Of a DNA stretch of 64,000 nt, positions 33,977 to 44,865 are shown one piece after another. The notes beneath the pieces are model-generated. The model was not told the origin of the DNA. It did no database searches and saw nothing but the letters and a program-made list of their open reading frames with translations. Position numbers and translations under genes: made by a program. Source of the DNA: Neonectria sp. B-13 (lineage: Eukaryota > Ascomycota > Sordariomycetes > Hypocreales > Nectriaceae). Position 1 is the stretch's first letter. Each line of letters opens with the position of its first letter. The DNA is taken from assembly GCA_002682825.1 (NCBI GenBank), contig NOKP01000001.1, forward strand, positions 3,971,296 through 4,035,295, read 5' to 3'.

Positions 33977-36592
33977 ATGTCTCCGCCGGAGCGTTCAGTC
34001 GACCCCTCCAGCCAGTCTGTCCACGACGAGACGCTGTCCAGCAAATCCCATGGCGAGGTGACAGCTCCCAGCGACCCCTTTGTGGGGGACACCGATATGG
34101 CAGAGAAAGACGCCCACGGCTCGACAGCCCTGGCCGCTCCGACGGGCGAGGGCTCTGTGCCTGGGGATTTGATCGACTTGCAGGTCCAGGCTCCGCGTGC
34201 ATCGTCACAGGACGAGGCACCCACAGGAGCACCCTCGACGGCGGCCAAGGGAAAGCAGGCTGCCGGGCCCCACGAACCTGGGAGCGATGCAGTCGAGACC
34301 CTGTCGTCATCCATGGCAACACTCAAGCCTGTTGCCCTCCCTCCCTCGAACGATGCCAACACGCAGTACCTCACCGCCGAACCGTCCACTTATGTCGACC
34401 CCACGCCCGCTACCCCAACAACCTCACAGCCGCCCTCACGAACTCCTTCAAATGCCGCACGCTCCTCCCATTTCGGGGACGTCTCCCCGTCCAAGTCAGA
34501 CCCCGAATCAGAAGACAAGCGATATACGAGCGAGGATGAGCAGGAAGGCAGGTCACGATCTGAAATCCAGAGTATCATGGAGCAGTTCAGTGAGCTAGGT
34601 GGCGGGCCGGATGCGGAAGAGGTCATGAGCCCAAGGTTGGAGATCGCATCGCCCATGTTAGGCACCCCCGTTCAACACCCGCCTCGAAAATCGAGCCTCG
34701 AGCCGCTGGCACCCACGATTTCTGGCCACATCCAACAGCTTCAAGGCCTACACATCACCACGTCCCCTCCCCCAAGTACTGTGTCCAAGAGTGCCGGCGG
34801 AGAGGACCAAGGACCCCCAGTTCCCCCTAAAGATGGTGTACATGGCACACCTCCCCGTCCAAAGCTGGATCGCTCCCCCAGTGCGGGCGATCCCAGCTCC
34901 CCCGTCCAGACCCATCGACCTCCCCCTCCTGAACCCGAACCCGAGCCAACTCTGCCGTTTGATTTCCACCGCTTTCTAGAACAGCTACGGAACAAGAAAG
35001 CAGACCCGGTAGCACGGTACCTCAAGTCATTTTTGTTCGAGTTTGGCAAACGCCAGTGGATGGTTCACGAGCAAGTCAAGATCATTGGCGACTTTCTTGC
35101 CTTCATTGCCAACAAGATGGCGCAATGCGAGGTTTGGAGGGACGTATCCGATGCCGAGTTCGACAACGCACGCGAGGGCATGGAGAAGTTGGTCATGAAC
35201 AGATTGTACACCCAAACCTTCTCCCCTGCCATCATGCCGCCGAAACCTATTCCTGGGGCCAAACCGAAAAGGAAAGGAGGGGACACGCCAATGGGCCCGG
35301 GAAGACGCGGCCAGCACCAGGAAGATGTCGAACGCGATGATATCATCGCCCAGAAGATCAACATATACGGATGGGTGAGGGAAGACCACCTGGATATTCC
35401 AGCAGTTGGCGACAGTGGGCGACGGTTCCTAAAACTGGCACAGCAGGGTTGGTCCACACTCGTCGAACACATTCAAGATGTCGTCAAGCTGACTCGTACA
35501 GAACTCTTGAAAATCAAGTCCTACAGAGCACCGCGGGATAAGATAATCTGTGTCCTAAACTGCTGTAAAGTGATTTTTGGTGAGTGGCTGGAGCACTCCA
35601 ACGAGGGCGCTCTCTAACGGTTACAGGACTCTTGAAGCACAACAAGTCGGATTCGTCGGCTGACTCTTTCATGCCCCTACTCATATATGTCGTTTTGCAA
35701 TCAAACCCCGAACACCTCGTGTCTAATGTGCAATACATCCTGCGGTTCAGGAACCAGGAGAAGCTTGGCGGCGAAGCGGGCTACTACTTGTCATCTCTAG
35801 TGGGTTTCCTCAATTGGCCATGGCTTGTCATATCTCTAACGAATTCATAGATGGGAGCTGTTCAGTTTATTGAGAATATGGACCGCACCACGCTAACCAT
35901 AACCGACGACGAGTTCGAGCAGAATGTTGAGGCAGCTGTTTCAGCTATTGCAGAGAAGCATCAAGCGATGTCTCCCACCATGTCTCAGCAACCTGTCTTT
36001 AATGAAAAGGCCTCCCTTCAAGCCGATGGGGACAGGACTCCCCGCGCCTCCCTTGATGGACAGGATAACCTTGGTTCTCAGAGGTCAACATCCAACGATG
36101 GATACACAGGGGATGATAAGGCAGCAATCAGTGGCCTGCTAAAGACGATTCAGAGGCCATTATCTACCATCGGGCGGATCTTTGGCGACGAATCAGGCAC
36201 ATCAACGCCAAACCCCGGCCCGAGCAGCGCACCTCGCACTCCTGCACCACCGGAGCGACTCTCGCCTCGTCATAGCCATGAGGAACCCCGCGGAGGTGTT
36301 GAACTGCCGCCGCCAGGACATAGCCTATCGGCGGAGGAAGCAGCAGCGCGCCAGGCCAGCGCAGAGGTAGCCGAGGCACAGAGGTTGCACCGAGCAGAGC
36401 ATGCCAACATCGTGGAGACACTGGCTGGGATGTTCCCGGACCTCGACAAGGACATAATCAGTGATGTGGTGTATCAGAAGGAGGGAAGGTGAGTCAACCG
36501 CGTAATCCCTTGTTTCGCGATACTTGACGATGAATGCTAACGATAGCAGAGTTGGTCTGGCGGTTGATGCATGCCTTGCACTGTCTACATAG
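33977..36592 (+). CDS. vps9: Vps9-domain Rab5 guanine-nucleotide exchange factor with CUE domain
   Basis: Activates Rab5/Vps21-type GTPases on endosomes. Four exons, 33977-35579, 35627-35799, 35851-36488 and 36550-36592, give 818 residues. The first 300 residues are Ser/Pro-rich and disordered. A helical bundle follows (LPFDFHRFLEQL near residue 330), then the VPS9 core ending with SFMPLLIYVVLQSNPEH and GEAGYYLSSL, which hold the conserved Asp and Tyr of the catalytic surface. A C-terminal CUE domain (MFPDLDKDIISDVV, VGLAVDACLAL) binds ubiquitin and is completed by the 43-base last exon. Intron 3 ends in TAGCAG, so two in-frame acceptors exist; the CAG gives the better fit. The start is the first ATG in frame; its context (TGC-ATG-T) is weak. 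Confidence 0.95.
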
Positions 36593-37665
36593 CGCATGAG
36601 ATGATGCCATGAATACCATAAGCACTTTACCGTTGCCCCTAGGTTGTACCACTGGTTTTTCCGCGGGCTTTATTCCACCGTGAATTTCAAATACGGTCCT
36701 CGGACTCGAACCCACCTACCTTCTTCTACTTGACGACTTCGAAGTATCTTGGGGTTTGCTTGGGTTCAATCCCTGATGGAGCTTTGTCTCCTCTTTATCA
36801 AGCAGGTCGTAATGATGCGTCGAGGGCGATACGGAAGGTGACTTGATTGGCAATATAGAGAGAAGGTCGAAAGGGACCGGCTTCTTTGCAGATTAGGTAC
36901 TTCAAGGACATAGCTGTGTGTTTCTACTAGCTATATGTTCTTCTAGAGTACCCGACTTGCGTAAAAGCTGGCCCCTTCCGATCCTCTACGTAACCAATCA
37001 AGTCGGCTTCTGTATCGCGCTTATACGCCCCGCGATGCCTTGTCAGTTACGAACCGGGAGTTTCGTGACGGGGTCATCTTCGTTTTGAAGGAGGCATAGA
37101 TGTCAGTCTGCGGCCCCCACAACTCTGGTCTCGACACTGAGTGTGTATTCTATGAATCTTTTCACATTCAGAGCTCGTTTCCACCGTGTGCTTCTCTGTT
37201 CTCTGGGAGTCCAAGACATTGCGGTGTATTGAAGCATCGCACGTATCTCCCGAGGAGGCCCTGTGCGTGGCTGTCGGTTGGTTGCTGATGTTGGGCCAAG
37301 CACTTTGGCACTCCCTCGAGCGTATTCTTGGAACCTAATCGAGCAGTTCCGTAGCCAACGCATGAAAGCCAACGGGGCTGAGCTGCAGCCGCCGTGACTC
37401 AGCCTGCTTCCAGTCACGACCATGACCTTGTTGAGGGCTCATTCATGACCATAATGGCCCATGTCACATTTTCAGCCCCCACATTATCCGGACTCGATCT
37501 CACCAAACTGAGTCATCTCGCCGGCTGGCGTGTAAGCCGGGCTGCCGTTCTTATACGACGCCATACACCATTTGGATAAAGGCCCGGCCTAGCACACCGA
37601 CTTGAGGAACTTGCACACTACACGACCGTTGCAGTGGAGTCGCGTCTAGAAAGCACCCGCCCAAC
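36593..37665. other. Intergenic
   Basis: Flank between Vps9 and the RNA ligase gene, both on the plus strand. Two tRNA B-box-like strings occur near 36707-36717 (minus) and 36762-36772 (plus), but no cloverleaf can be folded around them. No gene is supported. Confidence 0.55.
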
Positions 37666-38823
37666 ATGCCGCGGAAACTCGTCACCGTCCGGCGCATCTC
37701 GGCCCTCACGCCCATCTCGGGCGCCGACCGGGTGCAGACGGCCTCGGTCGACGGCTGGAACTGCGTCGTCTCGGTCGGCGACTTCCAGCCCGGAGACCTC
37801 GGCCTCTACTTCGAGATCGACAGTCTGCTCCCCGGCTCCGACCCGCGATGGGCCTTCCTCGCTCCCAAGAAGAGCGGCCCGGGCTCCAGGTCGCCGCCCG
37901 AGGACATCCGCATCAAGACGATCCGCATCCGCAAAGTCCTGTCCCAAGGCCTCTTGATGCCGCTAGCTGCCTTTCCTGAGGTCACCGAGGTCCTGGACAA
38001 GCTGGAAATGGAGCTCGGGCGGCCCGGCATGGAGAAGCAGGCGCGGTCCATGAGCTTCGAGGACGTCCTCCGGGTCCGCAAGTTCGAGAAGCCGGCGCCC
38101 GAGTTCAAGACCGGCGACAATACCGAGCCCCTCGCCGAGTTCCCGGACTTCATCCCCAAGACGGACCAGGAGCGCGTGCAGAACCTCCCGGACGTCTTCG
38201 GCGAGTGGCGCGACGCCGTCTTCCAGGAGACGACCAAGATGGACGGCTCCTCCATGACCGTGTACTTCATCCGCCGCGACAGCCCGCTCTACGACTCCCT
38301 GCCGGCGCTGCCGCCCGGCGATAGCACCTCCAGCCAGCAGCCCAACGGCCGCGTGGGCGTGTGCTCGCGCAACCGCGAAGTGGGCGAGCAGACGCGGTCC
38401 ATGGCGCTCTTCTGGACGGCCGCGCGCGCCGCCGGCATTCCCTCGGCGCTCTCGCGGTGCGGGCGCAACCTGGCGCTACAGGGCGAGCTGTGCGGGTCGA
38501 GCATTCAGGGCAACTTCGAGGGCTTCGCCGCGGGCGCGCACGCCTTCTACCTGTTCGCCGTCTGGGACGTCGACGCCCAGCGATACCTACCGCCGCGGGA
38601 GGTCCACGAGACGTGGGCGCCGCGGCTGGGCGTCGAGCACGTCACCGTGGAGGGCTATCGTCCCCTGAGGGAGATTGCGTCCAGTGTCCCGGACCTGGTG
38701 GCGCGGGCCGACGGCAAGGGGATCCACGGGCGGAAGAGGGAGGGCATCGTGCTGAAGCACGTTGACGGGGCCTTCAGCTTCAAGGCGATATCCAACTCGT
38801 ACCTGCTCAAGCACGGAGAGTGA
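37666..38823 (+). CDS. RNA ligase of the DRB0094/DraRnl (Rnl5) type
   Basis: Intronless gene for 385 residues. The C-terminal half is a covalent nucleotidyltransferase: KMDGSS near residue 191 is motif I with the AMP-accepting lysine, CSRNRE near 232 fits motif Ia, FYLFAVWD near 293 fits motif III, EGIVLKH near 358 motif IV, and FKAIS near 371 motif V. The N-terminal 110 residues (LVTVRRI, GWNCVVSVGDF, LGLYFEIDSLLP) form an OB-like module as in the Deinococcus enzyme, which seals 3'-OH/5'-phosphate nicks in RNA. Acidic and aromatic residues of the motifs are intact, so activity is plausible. The gene is about 65-70% GC with almost exclusive G/C third positions, unlike its neighbours. No organellar presequence is obvious. 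Confidence 0.93.
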   Translation: MPRKLVTVRRISALTPISGADRVQTASVDGWNCVVSVGDFQPGDLGLYFEIDSLLPGSDPRWAFLAPKKSGPGSRSPPEDIRIKTIRIRKVLSQGLLMPLAAFPEVTEVLDKLEMELGRPGMEKQARSMSFEDVLRVRKFEKPAPEFKTGDNTEPLAEFPDFIPKTDQERVQNLPDVFGEWRDAVFQETTKMDGSSMTVYFIRRDSPLYDSLPALPPGDSTSSQQPNGRVGVCSRNREVGEQTRSMALFWTAARAAGIPSALSRCGRNLALQGELCGSSIQGNFEGFAAGAHAFYLFAVWDVDAQRYLPPREVHETWAPRLGVEHVTVEGYRPLREIASSVPDLVARADGKGIHGRKREGIVLKHVDGAFSFKAISNSYLLKHGE

Positions 38824-39159
38824 CGGAGGGGTAGAGAGATAGATAGATAGAGGGATAGAACGGGCGTTATATGATCTCTTCGAACCAGCTGGGAGTGATT
38901 GGCAAGCAATGAAAGATAGTTTACAATGTGCAGAGTTAAATGGTTCTATATTGACAAAAGTGATGCGCTTCCGTGGTAAACAAGTCTTTCGCTTTATACC
39001 TTCCTCCTTGAATGAAAGTGAGATGGATCCCCCGACTCTAAAAAAACAACATGGCTTTGGCTGCTAGTTCACAGTCCGACATACAAACGTCATTGTACAA
39101 GGGCCCGATTTATGTACCGTCACCATGGCCTCGCTCCATGCCTTGGAAATCGTCATGCC
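38824..39159. other. Convergent 3' flanks
   Basis: Short region between the stops of the RNA ligase and FLC-like genes, with a GATA microsatellite near 38838-38850. Nothing else is seen. Confidence 0.6.
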
Positions 39160-41460
39160 TCAGAACCCCCTGTAACCGCCCCCGCCCCCGTTCCCGTTCC
39201 CATACCCGTACGACTGCTGCTTTGAATGCCCGTAGCTGCCGTAGCCGTCGTACCGCCCCACACCCTCGGGGCTCGGCGCGCGGTTCTCCCATCCTACCGG
39301 AGCGGCAGCCTGCACAAGGCTGTGTGAGGCTTCGGGGCCGTCGAGCGGAGTCAGCGTTCGGTGGTGTGGCGGGCTAGCCGACAGGTTTGCTGTCCGGTAG
39401 CCCTCCTCGGCCTCCGAGTATTGGTCACGGGTCAGGGACTTCCGCGACTCCTTCTCCCTTAGGGAACTGGACATGGGGAACATGTTGATGTTCTCGCCGT
39501 CTTGTTTGCGGTCAAGGAGCAGCGAATTACGCGCGTCCAAGGGCGTCAGAGTGTCCATGTCACGCTGTGCTTTTTCTGTCATCTTGTTAGTCTATAGCCC
39601 TTTTGACTATTTTGGGGTAAGAAGTGCAATGCTCCATGACTTACCTTGCTCCTTTCTGCGCTTTCGGTGAGGGTTTTCCCTGATGCACACGTTGATAGCG
39701 TTCCACGCAATGAGAAGAACCAGGAGACCCGTCAGGGTAGACTGAATGATGATGAGCACCAAGCCCGCTACTGTCTTAGTCGTCTGCTCAATGTTGAATT
39801 GCTCCACGAAGACGAGGATGCAGACTACAGACAAGACACGGACGACCTGAATGGCAATTCCAATGACGTTACCCGACTTGCGCTCAAAGGGCCGGCTCCA
39901 GATGAGCAGACCCAACATGCAAGCCTCGACAACCACCTGCGCGATCGTCTGGCCCATGCCGTGTCCGTCACCGACGGCAAGGGTGCAACCCTTGGCGAAG
40001 AGGTACACAATCGTAGGGACGAAGAGCCACCAGTAGTCCTTCTTGTAGGATTCATAAAAGAGCGAGTACTTGACCCAGATCTCCTTGTCCTGGTAGAGGC
40101 CTTTGGGGTCACCTTCGATGCTCTTCAGCTTCCGAGCCGTGCTCCAAATCTTCCAGGAGAAGAACGCCAGAATGCCCGTAAAGATGGCAAGCGTGACACC
40201 AGCTAAAGTGCTAGCAGCCCACGAATCACCCTGTGCGAACTGGAAGACACAGTAAAGGACCCAGATTCCGTATAGCAGTAGGATGAGCGAGGTGACGGCG
40301 CGAGCGATGGATCCCCAGTAGTGCTCGCGGAATCCGGCCAGGCCCTTGGGAAAGCTTCCAAACAGAGCCCAAAACTCGAGAATGACCTTGACAAGCAGGA
40401 TGCCCACGACAATGGCGGCAACGACGAGGGCGACGATGAGAAGCACCATCATGAAGGTGTTGGACTTGGGAACACTAAGCTGCTGAACGTAGGCCGAGAT
40501 TCCCGAAACGCTCATTTCCACGTTGGTAATGTCCGTCTCGTTGGCGTCGCGGGCAGACAGGTTAGCGAAAGCACCGAGAGCGCGCTTGGTCTTAAACAGG
40601 CTCCCGTCAGAAGTGTTCGAGTTCACGAGTTCCTTGAAACTGTCGAGTGTGAGGTTGCCGCCGGTGCGTTCACGGAAGTCGTCGATGGAGGTCTGGAGGG
40701 CGGCCCAGGGGATGATGCCAGCGGAAAAGGCAAAGTTCTTGGTGAAGCTGCGATAGACGAGGGGGTACTGAACGGACAGCATACCATTCATGGCCATGCC
40801 CTGGAACCATCCAACGGTTTCCGTGAAGCTTGGGCTAGGAAGGCCACTGCCGCCAGCTGAACCTCCTGACAACGCTGAGCTCGCGGCCGAAACACCAGAG
40901 ACGACAAAGGCAGCGCCGAGGACGCCCACGGCCAAATAAGTGATGGCCTTGAGCTCGATTGTCTTACCATTAGTGACCTGGGCCTGGACGCAAGCCACTT
41001 CCGCTTTGGTATCCAGGTTTATCAGCTTCAGGGTTGCCTCGGCCGAAATGTCGGGAACCTTGAAGGCAATGGAGGGAACCATGCTGGCATACTCGTCGGA
41101 GATATCCTGGCTACCGTTGGCAGAGAAGTCGCCCGACGGGAGAGGACACAATTGTTGGATGAAGGTGAGCTTGTCGCAGGGGTTGAACTTGTTCTCGTAG
41201 ATGTCTTTGCCATACGCGGTGACTGAGAGGATAGCCGATACGTTTCGCTGCTTGTCGCTGGAGCCAGCCACGTTGAAATCAATCTTCTTAGTGTCTGCGT
41301 TGTACTTGATGTCCAAGTTAGTGACCTCCATACCCTTCACTGAGCCACAATCCTCGAAGGTCGACGTCTCGAGGACGTTGTCTGCCAAGACGCCCGTGGC
41401 CAAAGCCGTGGCCGCCAATGCCACCTTCCACGCGCTCCATCTTGAGCCAGATCGAGTCAT
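39160..41460 (-). CDS. FLC/TRP-like membrane protein (ML-like domain plus TRP family)
   Basis: Two exons, 41460-39645 and 39575-39160, give 743 residues. A signal peptide ends near VLADN at about residue 27. An ML-like luminal domain follows, with cysteines in FEDCG, NPCDK, QLCPLP and VACVQ. About nine to ten membrane helices then occupy residues 170-600, with GLAGFREHYWGSIARAV and WWLFVPTIVYLFAKG between them. The cytosolic tail is Ser-rich and ends in a Gly/Tyr-rich stretch. The organisation matches yeast Flc1-3, proposed ER FAD carriers also tied to calcium homeostasis and wall synthesis. The 69-base intron has a GTAAGT donor, a CTAAC branch and an ACAG acceptor; an AAG further upstream would not keep frame. 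Confidence 0.94.
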
Positions 41461-44400
41461 TGTCGCAATAGGCCGTGCAAGTAAGAAAACGGGGAAATTC
41501 GTTGCCGGAATGGTGCTGTTGTAGTTTGGAGACTCGGGAAATGTATCGTGATTTCTTGTTGTTAAGCTTAGTTGGATGATAAGCTCAGACAGAAATGGAC
41601 GGGATAGGACCGTTCGGAGTAGGTTAGGTGGTTCGTGTATATAGACTGGTAGGAATTCGATAGTTTATCCAAAGATGGATGGATCCAAGAGGTGGTCGAG
41701 GGTGGTGAAGTCGTCCGAGGGGAGGGAAAATGGAAACTGGTATCAAAGACGAGGAAGAAAAGCGTTGATGCTGGACAGAAAGCTGAGAGATGGACAAAAG
41801 AAGACGAGCTAATAATATCGGATCAAAGAACGAGACAAGTGGTACAACCACAGAGCGAAGAAGATGGCCTAGGATCAACCTGGAAAGAAGTGAAGAATCG
41901 AGAGGGCAACGAGTTGCCTGCGTAATCTTCCAATGTGCCAAATGGTGCGAGGATGTCGAGAGAGAGAGAGGTTCTTCGTCGTCGGCCCTTCAGTTGGGAG
42001 GACGCGAAGGGAGGCGAATGTTTGGGAGTGGTCCGGTAAGGAGAGACAGACGGTGGTTGGGTTCTATGGCGGTTATGTGATGCTGAAATGCGAGGCTAGG
42101 AACCGACAGTGCCGCAGGGGAAGCAGCATGTCCTTTTTGAAACCAGACTGAGCTGAGAGAGGAAGCACGCAGGGACAGTGAGATAGGGAATGAATCAATG
42201 ATTGAATGAATGAATGACGCTGGGATAGTTGCAAGACGGAGGAGGAGAGGAAAAGACGAAACAGAGAGACGGACAGAGCGAGGGGAGGAGGAGGAGGAGA
42301 ACGAGAGCGAGATGGGATGAATGGATCAAGCTTGCAAGGTTGTGTGCGGTTGGAAGGATGCAGGCAAGGATTGCAGACCCCCTGGAAGCCAGTAGCAGGC
42401 TCTCTGGAAGCCAGCAACAGGCCTCCTGAAAGCCAGTGCACGACCTCCTGGGGAGCCAAAGGTCGCACGCAGGGTCCCGGTGCCTGGACTGGCCGTCGAA
42501 CCATAGACGGAGCTCCCCTGAATAGCAATCCGGGATGGACCCCAGGCCGCCACGCCCCACGCTTCAGGGGAGCCCTAACAGCGCCTCCGCGCCCCCTTGC
42601 GCAGTAGCGTGCCTTGGAATCCAACCATCTCTCAGCTCCCAGCGGTGTGTGGTGTCACTCACTGGCACTGGTGTCTGGTTCTTCTGGCTTCTGGAGCCTG
42701 TTTACGGATACTTACGGTGCTTTTGATACTTAGTAGTACGAGGCATTGGGTACGTACGTACCTAGGTGAGTTGGAGTTGGTAGCACCTGCAACGTCCAGT
42801 GTCCAACAAACAGACAACACACTCCTGTTTCCTTGTTCGCCGGCGCTCTGCCAAGGCACTGGCTGCTGGTCGGACTGACTACAAGTACCACTTCGCACAC
42901 ACGAGCTCTTGCCTGCTAGACAGTACGAAAATACCTTTTTCTTTTGCTGACGGCACCGGGTTTGGAAGGCACGTCCACGCTAAGATCCGCCACGCTCCAG
43001 CCACCCCGGCCTCTTCTGAAACCCGCCGCCAAAGCCAAGCTTTTCAATATCTCCCGGCTCCAGCGTCTGTCCTGCGCGCTCTCCCCCGAGCGAGTGCTGC
43101 TCTCTCCAGCCTTCAGGGTTTTTATTATTGTTATTATTATCAGGCCTCCCTCTTCCTTGTGCGTGCTGGTCCACCGTCTGTTCTTTCTTACATACTAGTA
43201 AGCTGTGGCTTTCCTCGATGGATCCGATGGATCCTCGATGGCTCCCTCCTTCGGGCTTCTCCCCTGTCCAATCCCCGTCGACGTCCATGTAACCTCTCGT
43301 GTTCACTCACGCCCACCGAACCGCAGGCCGCACGCTCGGTCGGAACCGCTGGTCCAGATGATCAACCGCCCAACCGTCCTGGTCTGGTCCAGTACCCCCG
43401 AGTGGAGCCTTGAAGCGGACGGCGCGTCCTCGACTCTACCAACTCCTCGTCCCCCAGAGCCGAAGATTGTCACTCTCCTTCATCCTTCCCTAAGTTACCC
43501 CCTCCCCAAGCCGCTTTGCCGTTATCTGCAGCCTGCAGTAGGTAATCAACTACGACCCACGAGGCATCGACTGCTTCAGGCCGGCGTGTTCCATACATAG
43601 CATGTGCCAGGCTACCCTTGGCTTGTCACCCAGGTCGCATTCGCCGCACGTGATCACGATGCCTGCAGCTTCATGCTCCCCTTACTACGTACGTACTACG
43701 TAGTAGGCCCTCGCTAACGGCTTGGTCCCAGTGTTGATCTAACCGTTCGGCAGCAGTATTAGCATTTGACGATTCGTTCATCTCCCTTTGTGAAATGAGT
43801 CCGTTGGTTGGTTGGACTTCTTGGATTCAACTGACCTCCCTCTCTGCTGGCTGGTACTAGTACTACGTAGCGTGTAAGCCCACGGCTTCACGGCTCCCAC
43901 AGCCCAAGTCACCCAGTATTACACCAGGACGAGCCACTCTCGATATTATGCAGACCTAATCATCCCAGCGCCATCGTCTGCCAGGGCCCTGGGGACTGCA
44001 CGAGGAGACGCGCCATTCAAATCTCGGTAACGGGCCACCTTGGCATCGCCATCAGTGGCTCCCGGCCTCTCCCACACGAACCCCATCAGCAACGACTCCC
44101 GCCATCTGCAGATCGCCGCCAAGAAGTCGAGCTTCCCTCTCGCTTCAAGCATCAGACACAGTCGAGACGATCCAAACCCTCATCTTTAGCCATCAAACAA
44201 AGGCAGCCCGTCATCCGATACCAATGCAACCACCGAGTTTGACGCCCATCAACCTCAAACACCCGAAGAAGCGGAATCCGGTCCAAGCGCTCCACTACCT
44301 CCCTCTCCCCCTTCCCCACCGCACCCCCGTTCATCCCTTGTTCACGACGCTTCTTGTCCACTGCCTCGTAATCTAGAGGAGCCGACTTGCGAAGTCAACC

Positions 44401-44865
44401 CCTCTAAATGCCTATGTAGGGACAATATGTCCAGTTGTGTCGGGTTTCCATCACGTGAAGAACGCCAAAAACTGATATAATGACACATATTGGGTCTCGA
44501 TTAAGTGGGAGTAGAAAACATATTCATTCATAAGTATCCCAAGCGCCATTTCCATATCCCCTCCTCTTGGCTTTGTTCCCTTACAGTAACGCTCGTCATC
44601 GACGATCAATGATAACCCCTTCCTCCAAGAAAGTAACAAGAATCCAACAAGATCTGCGCCACCAGGCGAGCGGTTGCTACCGACTCCAGACAGATCAGAC
44701 ATATATCATCATGAAATATTTGCTCATCAGCACGCAAAGAAAATGAACCCCCATGTTAAGCCAAGATATCGCTCCGATCAACAAGAGTGTCGGCCTGTTT
44801 TGACTCCTTCTCCAGTTCACCTTCAGAAACTAGACAGAAGAAGCTCTGATAACAAATGTAACTCA
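41461..44865. other. 3.4 kb intergenic region
   Basis: Upstream of the FLC-like gene and downstream of the C2H2 gene. It holds GAGA-type runs, a 22-bp tandem repeat at 42380-42445, and palindromic ACGTACGTA/TACTACGTAGTA strings near 42750 and 43690. The plus-strand frame at 42799-43413 is low in information and lacks family features. No gene is supported. Confidence 0.55.
42380..42445. repeat. 22-bp tandem repeat, three copies
   Basis: Three imperfect 22-bp copies centred on CTGGAAGCCAG are joined head to tail, with a partial fourth. They lie about 920 bases upstream of the FLC-like ATG. Confidence 0.9.

Noticed and set aside
36700..36780. tRNA B-box-like strings on both strands
   Set aside because: The minus-strand GGTTCGAGTCC has mismatches in the T stem and neither string has a matching 5' acceptor stem or A box at the right distance.
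42799..43413. 204-codon plus-strand frame
   Set aside because: It has mixed low-complexity content and no splice or family support; it lies among repeats.
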